A DNA stretch of 64,000 bases from Shewanella fidelis ATCC BAA-318 (GTDB lineage Bacteria > Pseudomonadota > Gammaproteobacteria > Enterobacterales > Shewanellaceae): NCBI RefSeq assembly GCF_000518605.1, contig NZ_JADX01000005.1:1-64000 (forward strand), given 5' to 3'. This document shows positions 46,104 to 55,699 of the stretch, piece after piece (positions within the stretch are counted from its first letter, which is position 1; every line of letters begins with the position of its first letter). Under the pieces are notes generated by a model. The model worked only from the letters and a program-made list of their open reading frames with translations. It was not told the origin of the DNA and made no database searches. A program made the position numbers and the translations under genes.

Positions 46104-47690
46104 ATGGCAATTAAGGATCCGGTTAAAGCGGGAATCGATTCAGGTTGGGCGCATCTAAATGCAGCTAGCTTAACTGAGAACCAAACATTGGAAGCCGACG
46201 TTGTTATTGTTGGCAGTGGTGCTGGTGGCGGTGTTGCGGCTGAGATCCTTACACAAGCTGGTCTATCTGTGATTATCGTTGAGGGAGGGCCGCTTAAATC
46301 TTCCAGTGATTTCAATATGGAAGAGCGTCGTGCATATCCTGACTTATATCAACAAGCAGCAGGTATGAAAACGACCGATAAAGCGATAGGTATTTTTCAG
46401 GGGCGCGCAGTAGGCGGCTCTACAACTGTCAACTGGACCACATCTATTCGTACACCTGAGCCAGCTCTTGAGTATTGGGCGCAAGCGAAATCGGTACAAG
46501 GGTTATCTAAAGCTGAGCTTGAACCTTGGTTCGATAAAATGGAGCAGCGCCTCAATATTAGTGAATGGGCTTATGCGCCTAACCGTAATAACCAAGCGTT
46601 AAAACAAGGCTGTGAGCAGCTCGGCTGGGAATACACAGTGATAAAGCGCAATGTGGCGGGCTGTTGGAATACTGGCTATTGTGGCATGGGCTGTCCAGTG
46701 AATGCCAAGCAATCTATGCTAGTGACAACTATCCCTTCGGCACTGGAAGCGGGGGCTACTTTGGTCAGCCAAGCTCAAGTGGTCAAGTTGGAACACCATA
46801 AAGATAAAATCTTTGCCGTTAAGGCGCAAACCGTCGATGGTAATATGAGACCACTGGGAGTGGAGCTCATGTTTAAGGCCAAGCACTACATCTTAGCGGC
46901 AGGCGCCATTCATACGCCAACGATTATGTTGCGGTCTAAGCTGCCAGATCCCCATGAAATAATTGGTAAGCGTACCTTTTTACATCCAACTTTATTGAGC
47001 GGTGCGGTATTTTCTGATCCGATTAACGGCCACAGTGGCGCGCCACAATCTATCTATTCTGATGAGTTTGTTTGGCAAGATGGTGCCGACGGTGAGCTGG
47101 GCTATAAATTAGAAGTGCCACCTATTCATCCGGTATTAATTGCGTCAAAGACCATAGGTTACGGCCAAAGTCATGCGCAGTTAATGGAAAAGTTTAATCA
47201 GCTTCAAGTGACAATTGCTCTGGTGCGCGACGGCTATCATGAAAATAGTCAAGGTGGGCAAGTGAGGCTCACAGATCACGGCAGTACCTTAGATTATCCG
47301 CTTACAGATGCATTTTGGCGTGCCGCGAGACGGGCATATGCCAGTATGGCTGAGTTGCAGTTTGCCGCAGGTGCCGAGCAAGTATTACCGATCAGCGAAG
47401 GTATGCCGTATTTATCAAGTTGGCAGCAAGCTAAAAAAGCCATTGCAGAGATGGAGTTAGCACCGTTAAAGACCGTAGTCGCGTCAGCGCATGTGATGGG
47501 GGGCTGCGCTATGGGAGAAGATCTTAAGTTATCTATGGTAAACAGTTTCGGTGAGTCCCATTACTTCGATAATTTGTCGGTCATGGACGGTTCAATATTT
47601 CCAACCAGCTTAGGCGCTAATCCGCAGCTATCTATTTACGGTATCACAGCTAGAAATGCGACTCGCCTAGCAGAAAAGCTAACGGCTTAA
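46104..47690 (+). CDS. GMC-family FAD-dependent dehydrogenase
   Basis: The 528-residue flavoprotein has the Rossmann FAD motif VVIVGSGAGGG (about 33-43), the GMC segment AVGGSTTVNWTTSIRTPE, and the catalytic His H463 in SAHVMGGCAMG near the C-terminus. It ends with the FAD-binding SVMDGSIFPTSLGANPQLSIYGI. It has no signal peptide. I chose ATG 46104, which has GAGG nine bases upstream, over a TTG at 46083. Likely substrates are alcohols or sugars; electrons could go to a cytochrome or quinone. The gene pair sits inside a conserved housekeeping block. Confidence 0.88.
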   Translation: MAIKDPVKAGIDSGWAHLNAASLTENQTLEADVVIVGSGAGGGVAAEILTQAGLSVIIVEGGPLKSSSDFNMEERRAYPDLYQQAAGMKTTDKAIGIFQGRAVGGSTTVNWTTSIRTPEPALEYWAQAKSVQGLSKAELEPWFDKMEQRLNISEWAYAPNRNNQALKQGCEQLGWEYTVIKRNVAGCWNTGYCGMGCPVNAKQSMLVTTIPSALEAGATLVSQAQVVKLEHHKDKIFAVKAQTVDGNMRPLGVELMFKAKHYILAAGAIHTPTIMLRSKLPDPHEIIGKRTFLHPTLLSGAVFSDPINGHSGAPQSIYSDEFVWQDGADGELGYKLEVPPIHPVLIASKTIGYGQSHAQLMEKFNQLQVTIALVRDGYHENSQGGQVRLTDHGSTLDYPLTDAFWRAARRAYASMAELQFAAGAEQVLPISEGMPYLSSWQQAKKAIAEMELAPLKTVVASAHVMGGCAMGEDLKLSMVNSFGESHYFDNLSVMDGSIFPTSLGANPQLSIYGITARNATRLAEKLTA

Positions 47691-47702
47691 ATGGTGTTTT
47701 AT

Positions 47703-47727
47703 AAAGGCGAGCATAGCTCGCCTTTTT
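47703..47727 (+). terminator. Terminator after GMC gene
   Basis: AAAGGCGAGC/GCTCGCCTTT around ATA, followed by T. Confidence 0.9.
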
Positions 47728-47728
47728 A

Positions 47729-48193
47729 TCACTGCCCTAAGTTTGGGTAGTCTTGGCTATCAAGATTAAATAGTGCTAAATAGCGGCCAATATTGCTCTC
47801 AGGCTCAGCTGAACTCACTTCGTTTAATGCCATCGATTTTAGGTTGCGCAGAATTTTTGCCTGAGACTTTCGCTCTAGCATAAGCTCGACATCGAGCATC
47901 TGTTGATATTCTGCTTGCTCGAGAGCCGCTTTACTTAATCTTCTTAATTTACGATAGGGTAGTAACAGCTTTTGTTCCCACTGTAACAAAATCTGTTGCA
48001 GTTGCTGCCAATTTGATGAGTCGAGTAATTGATGATGGCTGTCGAGCCAAATAGCAAGTAGCAGCAGGTTAACGTTTACTTGATAGTTATCCTGCAGTGT
48101 TAGGCAGTTGCTTTGATGTTGCATATAAATGCTATCGCAATCTTGCCAAAGGCTTTGATAAAAGCTGGGATTTAAACTACCCGCAAATGTCAT
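47729..48193 (-). CDS. TIGR02444-family protein
   Basis: The 154-residue helical protein (Leu- and Gln-rich) matches the TIGR02444/DUF2390 pattern: LWQDCDSIYMQHQSNCLTLQDNYQVNVNLLLLAIWL, then WEQKLLLPYRKLRRLSKA. It commonly accompanies yheS. It lies downstream of yheS on the same strand with a hairpin between, so it may be expressed separately. The function is unknown. Confidence 0.82.
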   Translation of the reverse strand: MTFAGSLNPSFYQSLWQDCDSIYMQHQSNCLTLQDNYQVNVNLLLLAIWLDSHHQLLDSSNWQQLQQILLQWEQKLLLPYRKLRRLSKAALEQAEYQQMLDVELMLERKSQAKILRNLKSMALNEVSSAEPESNIGRYLALFNLDSQDYPNLGQ

Positions 48194-48223
48194 AGGCGAA
48201 TTATCCTATTTTGAAAAACGAAC

Positions 48224-48247
48224 AAAAAGGGAAGCTTAGCTTCCCTT
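48224..48247 (-). terminator. Terminator after yheS
   Basis: On the minus strand AAGGGAAGC pairs with GCTTCCCTT around TAA and is followed by TTTTTG, between yheS and the TIGR02444 gene. Confidence 0.85.
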
Positions 48248-48257
48248 ATTTTTTTTA

Positions 48258-50171
48258 TCAGACTTCAGCGCGTACGCTTTGTTCAATATCTTCGATCTGT
48301 TCTTGAATTTCAAGCCACTCCATTTCGCTTTCTTCTAAGCTTTGGGTCAGCGTGGTTCGCTCTGCAAGTACTTGAGTTAGCTTAGCCTTATTATCTGCAT
48401 CATACAGGCTAGTATCTGCAAGCATATCTTCCAGCTCTTTCAAGCGGTCGTTGGCTTTTTGCTGTTCTTTTTCGAGCTTAGTTTGCACCTTTTTAAGTGG
48501 TGATAGTTTTTGTCTAAGCTCTGCTTCTAAGCGCTTTTGTAGTTTCTTGTCTTGCACAGGTTTGCTGCTATCAGGGGCTTCCTCTACCTTTGCAGCCGCT
48601 TTAGCAGCATCGAGTAGCCACTGATGATAATCATCAAGATCACCTTCAAAGCTTTTAACTTCGCCTTGATCGACTAAGTAGTAGTCGCTGCAGCTTAATC
48701 GCAATAAGTGCCTATCGTGGGATACGATAATCATTGCACCTTCAAAGGTTTGCAAGGCCATGGTCAGTGCATGACGCATCTCTAAGTCTAAGTGGTTAGT
48801 TGGTTCATCGAGAAGCAATAGATTAGGGCGTTGCCACACAAGTAATGCCAGCACTAAACGGGCTTTTTCACCACCAGAGAAAGGTCTTACTGGCGATAGA
48901 GCCATATCACCATTAAAGCCGTAACCGCCTAAGAAGTTACGTAACTCTTGCTCTCTAGCGTTAGGTGCAAGGCGCACTAAATGTTGCAGCGGCGAGTCAT
49001 CTAAACTTAAAAACTCCAACTGATGCTGAGCAAAGTAACCAATGTTGAGCCCTGGGTTAGTTTCATACTTACCTTGCATTGGCGATAGCTCGCCAGAAAG
49101 TAGTTTTACTAAAGTAGACTTACCGGCACCATTGCGGCCAAGTAAGCCGATACGAGCGCCCGGCACTAAGTTTAAGTGCACTTTTTTAAGAATTTCAGTT
49201 TCGCCATAACCGATAGAGACTTGCTCCATGGTAACAAGTGGATTCGGTAGGGCTTCAGGTTCTCTAAAGGCCATTGAAAACGGACTATCGGCCTGAGAAG
49301 GTAACAACTCAGTCATTCGTTCAAGGGCCTTTAAGCGGCTTTGTGCTTGCTTAGCCTTACTGGCTTTGTAGCGGAAGCGATCAACAAAAGATTGCATATG
49401 GGCACGCTCTTTTTGTTGACGCTCAAAGGCAACTTGTTGCTGCGCCATACGCTCAGCTCGAATACGCTCAAATGAGGTATAGTTACCCTTGTAGTAGTTA
49501 AGCTTAGTGTTTTCAACATGAACGATTTCATCAACAATACCGTCGATAAAGTCTCGGTCGTGGCTGATCAGAATTAAGGTTCCTTGGTAAGCTTTTATCC
49601 AACCTTCTAACCAATACATGGTATCTAAGTCTAGGTGGTTGGTTGGTTCATCGAGTAACAATAAATCTGAGCGACATAATAGTGCTTGGGCCAAGTTAAG
49701 GCGCATACGCCAACCACCAGAAAAGCTCTTTACTGGGTTGCTTTGTTCTTGCTCGCTAAAGCCTAAACCAGCTAGCAAGCTGGCAGCACGTGAACGAATA
49801 GTATAGCCGCCAATTGCATCAATTTTGCCGTGAAGCAATGCAATATTATGACCGTCATCTGCCTCTTGAGCTGTATGTAGCTGAGCTTCTAATTCGCGAT
49901 ATTCAGCATCACCATCAATAACATATTCAATGGCTGAAACTTCTAGCGCTGGGGTTTCCTGAGCAACCGTGGCAATTTGCCAGCCGCTTGGCATGCTGAA
50001 CTCGCCTTTATCTAGGCTGATTTTGCCCATGATTAAAGCCAGTAGAGAAGACTTTCCGCAACCATTGGCGCCGACTAAACCGACTTTATGCCCTGGATAA
50101 ACAGTTAACGAGGTTTCATCGAGCAAGGTTTTCGAGCCACGAATGAGTTGAGCTTGAGTGATGGTGATCAT
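48258..50171 (-). CDS. yheS: ABC-F family ATPase YheS
   Basis: This translation-associated protein has two ABC domains and no membrane part. Walker A motifs are GANGCGKSS and GRNGAGKST, and the signatures are SFSGGWRMR and PFSGGEKAR, each with LLLLDEPTNHLD. The inter-domain linker is charged and helical (RAERMAQQQVAFERQQKERAHM...), and a C-terminal coiled coil closes it. I chose ATG 50171 (637 residues), giving MITITQAQLIRG, as in homologues; a longer frame adds 29 unlikely residues. ABC-F proteins act at the ribosome E site. The gene neighbours yheV. Confidence 0.95.
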   Translation of the reverse strand: MITITQAQLIRGSKTLLDETSLTVYPGHKVGLVGANGCGKSSLLALIMGKISLDKGEFSMPSGWQIATVAQETPALEVSAIEYVIDGDAEYRELEAQLHTAQEADDGHNIALLHGKIDAIGGYTIRSRAASLLAGLGFSEQEQSNPVKSFSGGWRMRLNLAQALLCRSDLLLLDEPTNHLDLDTMYWLEGWIKAYQGTLILISHDRDFIDGIVDEIVHVENTKLNYYKGNYTSFERIRAERMAQQQVAFERQQKERAHMQSFVDRFRYKASKAKQAQSRLKALERMTELLPSQADSPFSMAFREPEALPNPLVTMEQVSIGYGETEILKKVHLNLVPGARIGLLGRNGAGKSTLVKLLSGELSPMQGKYETNPGLNIGYFAQHQLEFLSLDDSPLQHLVRLAPNAREQELRNFLGGYGFNGDMALSPVRPFSGGEKARLVLALLVWQRPNLLLLDEPTNHLDLEMRHALTMALQTFEGAMIIVSHDRHLLRLSCSDYYLVDQGEVKSFEGDLDDYHQWLLDAAKAAAKVEEAPDSSKPVQDKKLQKRLEAELRQKLSPLKKVQTKLEKEQQKANDRLKELEDMLADTSLYDADNKAKLTQVLAERTTLTQSLEESEMEWLEIQEQIEDIEQSVRAEV

Positions 50172-50323
50172 TGAAGTTGGCTTAAAGTCAGAGAAGTAGC
50201 AAATAGTGGGAACAGATAATAGCCCAGAACCTATGGCCACTTCTATGGTGTACGCCATAAAACTGCGGTCATTGGTTAACTTTTATGGCAAAATGTGCTG
50301 ATACGAAGATAGGAATTTACATC

Positions 50324-50533
50324 ATGACAATAACAACTAAAAAAGTGAAAAAGCGTTTTGTTGCAGGGGCTAAATGCCCAAAGTGCCATACAAAAGAGTC
50401 AATCGTATTGTTTAAAGAAAACGGTATTGAAACCGTTGAATGTGTTGATTGCGATTATCGAGAGCAGCAAACAGAGGCTAAAGTAGCGAAAAAAGCCACT
50501 GGTGCAGTGATTGGTGTATTTACGCCAGATTAA
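50324..50533 (+). CDS. yheV: YheV-family zinc-ribbon protein
   Basis: The 69-residue protein has two CxxC pairs (CPKC and CVDC) that form a zinc ribbon. I chose ATG 50324 because AGGA lies nine bases upstream and the N-terminus KKVKKRFVAGAKCPKC matches the YheV pattern. The extra residues from 50285 look non-genic. It diverges from yheS, as in E. coli, where yheV is part of the kef-yheV cluster. The function is unknown. Confidence 0.85.
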   Translation: MTITTKKVKKRFVAGAKCPKCHTKESIVLFKENGIETVECVDCDYREQQTEAKVAKKATGAVIGVFTPD

Positions 50534-50668
50534 ACCACCGAATAGATACCAAGCATTACCAGAAGTGTACAGCTGTGTATTTTGCTGTATCTTATTTGAA
50601 TGTTAGGGTAAAATTTGCTCACCATTTGCTAGCGATAAGGCTGGCTTATTTGAAAGGTGAGCAAAATC

Positions 50669-51379
50669 ATGATTATCCCCCGCATACTTCTGCTGAGTTT
50701 GGCCCTGTTTTTGACGGGCTGTGGCAGCATTCAAGATTACCGTAACTCACAAATGTTCACGACATTTGATGACTTTCGTCCAGGACCTGTTGGTGGCAGT
50801 GACTTGGTTTGGGCGCAGCCAAAAATCAACAGTGTGAACGATCTTAATGTCATTTTAGATGAGTACGACAACATCATTGTCGACCAAGCTTGGCTGGTGC
50901 TCGATGATAAAACCCGTTACGACAATCTAGATGACACAGATATTGTTGCAGTATCGGATTATCTAATTAGCCAAATAAAACTTAAAGCTAGTCAGCGATT
51001 TAATGTCATTACTCAGACGGAGCTTGAGCAAGCAAATCGCACTGACGAAGGAGCGAAAACACTGAGGGTAAGCGTTGCATTAACCAATATTGAAACCCCA
51101 AATCCGATTTTAGCTGTTACCAGTAGTATTTTGCCTTTCGGTTTAGGGATTTCTAGCATATCTAAAGTCGTAACTGGTGAGCATACCAATGTCGGCAGTG
51201 CGACTATTGAGTTGATGATTAGTGATGCCACAACAGGTAAGCCTATTGTGGCTGTGATAGATCGTAAAGCGGGGAGTAAAGATTTTAGCACCATGATTGA
51301 CTCAACCGACGATGCAAGAGACGCCGTAGATTGGTGGGTAGCGCGCTTAGGCGCAACGCTGCGCGGTGAGAACTTGTAA
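50669..51379 (+). CDS. DUF3313 lipoprotein
   Basis: The 236-residue protein carries a lipoprotein signal (lipobox LTGC at about 15-18). The DUF3313 pattern is visible in the Asp-rich domain with LVLDDKTRYDNLDDTDIVAVSDYLISQI, in TLRVSVALTNIETPNP, and in the C-terminal GKPIVAVIDRKAGSKDF and DAVDWWVARLG. ATG 50669 has AAGGTGAGC just upstream and is preferred over GTG 50657. It is probably anchored in the outer membrane. The function is unknown, and it stands alone. Confidence 0.82.
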   Translation: MIIPRILLLSLALFLTGCGSIQDYRNSQMFTTFDDFRPGPVGGSDLVWAQPKINSVNDLNVILDEYDNIIVDQAWLVLDDKTRYDNLDDTDIVAVSDYLISQIKLKASQRFNVITQTELEQANRTDEGAKTLRVSVALTNIETPNPILAVTSSILPFGLGISSISKVVTGEHTNVGSATIELMISDATTGKPIVAVIDRKAGSKDFSTMIDSTDDARDAVDWWVARLGATLRGENL

Positions 51380-51699
51380 TCGCAGTGTGAGCTATGCTTT
51401 CGTAGATTACTGGTTGTTATGTCAGCTTTAAATTATGGAGGAGTTGCTGGCAAGCTTTGGCGTAGACCAACTATTTATTGGTTATCCTTTATTGAGCATG
51501 CTGCAACTAAAAGAATAACTGCTACAATAGCGCGCTATAATTTATACCGATAGCAAACGACAGCCCCTAATCTCGATAATTTAGCGCCCTGTCACCATGA
51601 TTTTATCACTGCAGCACAAGATTTGATGAGCCTTAGCAAGGTATTGAGTCCTATAGGGGAAACCGCCCTGAACAGCAGTGAATACTTAGGAAAGATACT
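51380..51699. other. Intergenic region upstream of dbpA
   Basis: This 320-base region has a TATAAT at 51536-51541 about 160 bases before dbpA, so the transcript would carry a long leader if that is the real -10. No convincing -35 is present. There is no open frame worth calling. Confidence 0.45.
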
Positions 51700-53109
51700 T
51701 TGACTCAAACAGTCCAAAATACCGATGCTCAAGCGCCATTCTCAAGCCTTAACCTTAAGACTGAGCTGTTAGATAACCTCAAGACCATGGGTTATGACAC
51801 CATGACCCCTATTCAAGCGCAAAGCTTACCAGCGATCCTTAATGGTGAAGATGTTATCGGTCAAGGTAAGACGGGATCAGGTAAGACTGCTGCCTTTGGT
51901 TTGGGCTTGCTGCATAAGCTAGATGTTAAACGTTTCCGTATTCAATCTTTAGTCTTATGCCCAACGCGCGAGCTTGCCGACCAAGTTGCTAAAGAGATCC
52001 GTACTCTTGCACGGGGCATTCATAACATTAAAGTGTTAACCCTATGTGGTGGCGTGCCGATGGGACCGCAAATTGGCTCGCTAGAACACGGCGCACATAT
52101 TATTGTGGGTACACCGGGTCGTATTATTGATCATCTCGATCGCGGTCGCTTAGATCTTGAAAACGTTAATACGCTGGTGCTTGATGAAGCCGATCGCATG
52201 TTAGAGATGGGCTTCCAAGTTGAACTTGAAGGTATTATGGAGCGGATGCCTATTGAGCGTCAGACCCTTTTGTTTAGTGCGACTTTCCCTGAACAGATCC
52301 AGTCGATTGCGGATAAAATTATGTTCAAGCCTGTAATGGTTAAAGTGGCTTCAACCCATGCGACCAGCAGTATTGAGCAGCACTTTTATCAAGTCGGTAA
52401 TAATAACGATCGTATGCGAGGGCTAAAACTCTTGTTACTACAGTATCGTCCTGAAAGTGCCGTGGTATTTTGTAATACCAAGCGTGAAACCAAAGATGTG
52501 GCTGCGCAGCTGCGAAATGACGGCTTTAGTGTAGTGGCATTACATGGCGATCTTGAGCAGCGTGATCGCGATGTGACCTTATTGCAGTTTGCTAATAAGA
52601 GTGTATCTATCATGGTCGCAACCGATGTTGCCGCCCGTGGTCTGGATATTGATGCCTTAGATGCAGTGATTAATTACCACGTGGCTTATGATACTGAGGT
52701 ACATATTCACCGTATCGGTCGTACTGGCCGCGCGGGTAGCAAAGGCTCAGCACACACTTTTTACAATGATGAAGATGGCTACAAGATTGCACTTTTGGAA
52801 GATTATTTAGAGCGCGATATTGTGAATGAAGCACTGCCACCTGAAAGTTTGCTGGGGACTTTTCCTGTTCAGCCAGTAATGACCACACTGCAAATTGATG
52901 GCGGTAAAAAGCAAAAATTACGTCCGGGTGATATTTTAGGCGCACTAACCGGTGAAAACGGCATTCAGGGTAGTGAAGTCGGTAAGATCAAAATTACCGA
53001 TATCCGCGCTTATGTTGCAGTTAACCGTAAAGTGGCCAAGAAGGCGCTCAATAAAATTACCAATGGTAAGCTGAAGGGCCGTTCATACCGCGCTTGGGAA
53101 TTGCGTTAA
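51700..53109 (+). CDS. dbpA: ATP-dependent RNA helicase DbpA
   Basis: DbpA is a DEAD-box helicase that helps assemble the 50S subunit and binds hairpin 92 of 23S rRNA. Helicase motifs are GQGKTGSGKT (about 54-63), [23 protein letters not shown], and [10 protein letters not shown] (about 332-341). The C-terminal RNA-binding domain (about 395-469) ends with KLKGRSYRAWELR, as in DbpA. The start is TTG 51700 with AGGAAAG upstream. It converges on rhlE, with a strong terminator and repeats between. Confidence 0.95.
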   Translation: MTQTVQNTDAQAPFSSLNLKTELLDNLKTMGYDTMTPIQAQSLPAILNGEDVIGQGKTGSGKTAAFGLGLLHKLDVKRFRIQSLVLCPTRELADQVAKEIRTLARGIHNIKVLTLCGGVPMGPQIGSLEHGAHIIVGTPGRIIDHLDRGRLDLENVNTLVLDEADRMLEMGFQVELEGIMERMPIERQTLLFSATFPEQIQSIADKIMFKPVMVKVASTHATSSIEQHFYQVGNNNDRMRGLKLLLLQYRPESAVVFCNTKRETKDVAAQLRNDGFSVVALHGDLEQRDRDVTLLQFANKSVSIMVATDVAARGLDIDALDAVINYHVAYDTEVHIHRIGRTGRAGSKGSAHTFYNDEDGYKIALLEDYLERDIVNEALPPESLLGTFPVQPVMTTLQIDGGKKQKLRPGDILGALTGENGIQGSEVGKIKITDIRAYVAVNRKVAKKALNKITNGKLKGRSYRAWELR

Positions 53110-53130
53110 ACGACTATTGTAATAATAAAA

Positions 53131-53155
53131 AGCAGCGCCAAGGCGCTGCTTTTTT
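53131..53155. terminator. Bidirectional terminator between dbpA and rhlE
   Basis: The stem AGCAGCGCC/GGCGCTGCT has a two-base gap and is flanked by A and T runs on both sides. Confidence 0.92.
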
Positions 53156-53277
53156 GTGTCTGGAACACTTATGCCAAGACCCATGGATGGTTCGTCTTGG
53201 TATTTGTGTCTGGAACACTTATGCCAAGACCCATGGATGGTTCGTCTTGGTATTTGTGTCTGGAACACTTATGCCAA
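53153..53277. repeat. 50-bp tandem repeats with internal hairpins, 2.5 copies
   Basis: Copies start at 53153, 53203 and 53253 (the third is truncated) and are identical as far as they run. Each unit begins TTTGTGTCTGGAACACTTAT and contains the inverted arms CCAAGAC and GTCTTGG, plus GTGT/ACAC. The array lies between convergent dbpA and rhlE, after the terminator. It has no coding pattern that makes sense. Confidence 0.92.
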
Positions 53278-53340
53278 TGACTTAAACCAATGCCGGGATA
53301 GCAAAAGCTGCAGCCTTGATATCCAATAGGCATTCAATCG

Positions 53341-54903
53341 TTATTGGTTACTATTGCTTGGTTTGTTAGCTGCTCGGTTAGCGTGAGCATTTCTGTTGCG
53401 ATTAACCTGAGAGCGACGTTGAGCCGTTGGCTTACCTTGGTTGCGTTCTGCACTGTTAGAACTTGAACCCGTGTTATTAGCGCTTGGGCGGCGTTGACGC
53501 CTTGGCTTGCTTGGTTGTGCATCGGCGCTTGGCTGGTGGCCTGTAGTCATTTCACCGCGGCGCTGGCCATCGTTGTGAGCGCTTTTAGCTCTAGTGTGTT
53601 GTTTGCTATCTTGAGTATTAGCTTGGCGACGCGCATGAGCAGGCTTATTGCTGGCTGCAGAGTTTGAATCTTTATTTGGATTGCGTGAGCGCCCATTGCC
53701 ACGGTTGTTATTGCGTGGACCTTTATTTTGGCCGTGAGACTTAGGGGTTAAATCTGTTTCTAGCAGTTTGTAGCTCGGCTCATAACCTTCAATGATACGG
53801 CGTTCTAGGTTTTGCTTAATCAACAGCTCAATATCGCGCAGTAGCTTAATTTCTTCATCACTTACCAATGATACAGCATGGCCAGATGCGCCAGCACGAC
53901 CGGTACGGCCAATACGATGTACATAATCTTCAGGAACATTGGGAAGATCGAAGTTAACCACTTGCGGCAGTTGGTCAATATCAAGGCCGCGAGCTGCAAT
54001 ATCAGTAGCAACCAGTACTCTTACGGCACCGCTCTTAAAGTCAGCTAGGGCTCGTGTTCTTGCGCCTTGACTCTTGTTGCCATGGATCGCGGCTGCAGTA
54101 ATGTCTTTAGCCTCTAGATTTTTAGCGAGACGGTTAGCTCCGTGTTTGGTGCGGCTAAATACCAGCACTTGTTGCCAGTTATTTTGTTTAATCAGTTTTA
54201 CCAATACCGCAGCTTTTTGCCCTTTATCTACAGGGCAGATCCACTGTTTTACTGTGTTGGCTGTAGCGTTGCGTGGCGTGACAGAGATCTCCACAGGATT
54301 ATTGACTAAACCTTTCGCAAGCTGACGGATCTCATCGGAAAAAGTTGCCGAAAACATAAGGTTTTGGCGTTTTGCTGGCAATATGGCTAACACTTTTTTG
54401 ATGTCGTGAATAAAGCCCATATCTAGCATGCGGTCTGCTTCATCAAGTACCAGCACTTCAAGCTGATTAAAGCTCAAAGCGCGTTGATTATATAGGTCAA
54501 GTAGGCGACCAGGTGTTGCCACTAAAATATCAACACCGCGATTAAGTTTAGTAATTTGCGGGCCAATACCGACACCACCAAATACAACGGCTGACTTTAA
54601 CGGTAGATGTTTACCGTATGTATCTACGCTTTCGCCGACTTGAGCAGCAAGCTCGCGTGTTGGTGTTAGAACCAAAGCGCGCACCTGTTTTGCAGTCGCT
54701 TTATTGCCTTTTGAAAGTCGTTCTAACAGTGGCAAGGTAAAGCCAGCTGTTTTACCGGTACCGGTTTGTGCGGCGGCCATGACATCTTTACCTTCTAACA
54801 CAGCCGGAATAGCTTGTGCTTGGATTGGCGAAGGAGTGTTATAACCTTTGTTGGCAACGGCTTTCAAAATTTGGGCTGATAGGCCCAGTGAGGCAAAACT
54901 CAT
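53341..54903 (-). CDS. rhlE: DEAD-box RNA helicase RhlE
   Basis: The 520-residue DEAD-box protein of the RhlE branch has motifs [35 protein letters not shown], and [10 protein letters not shown]. After about residue 390 it has a long basic, Asn/Ser/Arg-rich tail ([15 protein letters not shown]...) typical of RNA-binding, disordered extensions. The order of the tail and start [12 protein letters not shown] match RhlE. It probably acts in cold adaptation, ribosome maturation and RNA turnover. The 400-base upstream gap may be a long leader. Confidence 0.94.
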   Translation of the reverse strand: MSFASLGLSAQILKAVANKGYNTPSPIQAQAIPAVLEGKDVMAAAQTGTGKTAGFTLPLLERLSKGNKATAKQVRALVLTPTRELAAQVGESVDTYGKHLPLKSAVVFGGVGIGPQITKLNRGVDILVATPGRLLDLYNQRALSFNQLEVLVLDEADRMLDMGFIHDIKKVLAILPAKRQNLMFSATFSDEIRQLAKGLVNNPVEISVTPRNATANTVKQWICPVDKGQKAAVLVKLIKQNNWQQVLVFSRTKHGANRLAKNLEAKDITAAAIHGNKSQGARTRALADFKSGAVRVLVATDIAARGLDIDQLPQVVNFDLPNVPEDYVHRIGRTGRAGASGHAVSLVSDEEIKLLRDIELLIKQNLERRIIEGYEPSYKLLETDLTPKSHGQNKGPRNNNRGNGRSRNPNKDSNSAASNKPAHARRQANTQDSKQHTRAKSAHNDGQRRGEMTTGHQPSADAQPSKPRRQRRPSANNTGSSSNSAERNQGKPTAQRRSQVNRNRNAHANRAANKPSNSNQ

Positions 54904-55303
54904 AGATAGGTCTCATTTCGGCTGCGAAATAGGCGTTAAAGTGCGACTGGCAGCGGTTTAAGGGGGCCTGCTGATGCTGGCGGCCGTGCAGCTTACAGCA
55001 TCTACTTAAAAAGCGCTAATTATTAAACAATCAGTTGCTAAATAATCAAATTGACTCGAACGCGCTATTTTGTCAGTACAACGGCAAACATGGGTACTGA
55101 GTCAGCACCAAACAGTGTGAAGTGATAACTGTTAACGGCATAAATTGACAAATTTAGTAAAAATCTATCGATTGTGTGAATTTTAGTCGATTAAAAGATG
55201 TTGTTTCAGCGCTGCACGTGTTAATCTCGCGCCCCTGAAAGTTCATCTTCCAATTTTTACCAGCAAAATCTAGGTACATTACGGCCTAAATCGGCGGTTT
55301 GCC
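54904..55303. other. Divergent gap between rhlE and DUF3565 gene
   Basis: This 400-base AT-rich region serves both genes. A TTGACA is present around 55147 on the plus strand, but no good -10 is correctly spaced. I see no gene or structured RNA. A long 5' leader of rhlE, as in cold-shock genes, is possible but unsupported. Confidence 0.45.
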
Positions 55304-55504
55304 ATGCAACAAGCTATCGTTAGTTATCATAAAGATGATGAAGATCATTGGGTTGCTAATTTGTCTTGCGGTCATTCGCAGCATGTTCGTCATCGTCCCC
55401 CATGGGAAGTACGGCATTGGGTAACCAGCCAGCAAGGCAGAGATGCCATGCTAGGTTATAATCTGCACTGCAAGCTGTGTGAACTGATTTTGGAAATGGA
55501 GTAA
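55304..55504 (+). CDS. DUF3565 protein
   Basis: The 66-residue protein has the DUF3565 pattern: IVSYHKDDEDHWVANLSCGHSQHVRHRPPWE and, near the C-terminus, CKLCE. Cys and His residues suggest a small zinc-binding domain. The function is unknown. It is monocistronic and sits between rhlE and the DUF3622 gene. Confidence 0.85.
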   Translation: MQQAIVSYHKDDEDHWVANLSCGHSQHVRHRPPWEVRHWVTSQQGRDAMLGYNLHCKLCELILEME

Positions 55505-55699
55505 ATCGTGTAGTGATTTAGGTGATCCTTACTTCGCGATTTAGTAACAGAATTATGAACGTGAGAGTGATACTTAGGGTGTTGGTCTTGCGTATTGATT
55601 GAACCACAAGTTGTTTCCAGACGCTTTTATTACTGGGCGCTGTAAACAGACAGGCTGTTTGGTTCAAGTATTAGCATTATTGTTAGGATAAAAAGTAAC

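Noticed and set aside
50172..50258. Longer N-terminus for YheS
   Set aside because: The extra 29 residues do not fit ABC-F proteins, which start with MITITQ-like sequence.
53083..53285. Overlapping reading frames on both strands in the 50-bp repeats
   Set aside because: They arise from the repeats, have no ribosome binding site, and repeat peptides of low sense; they look non-coding.
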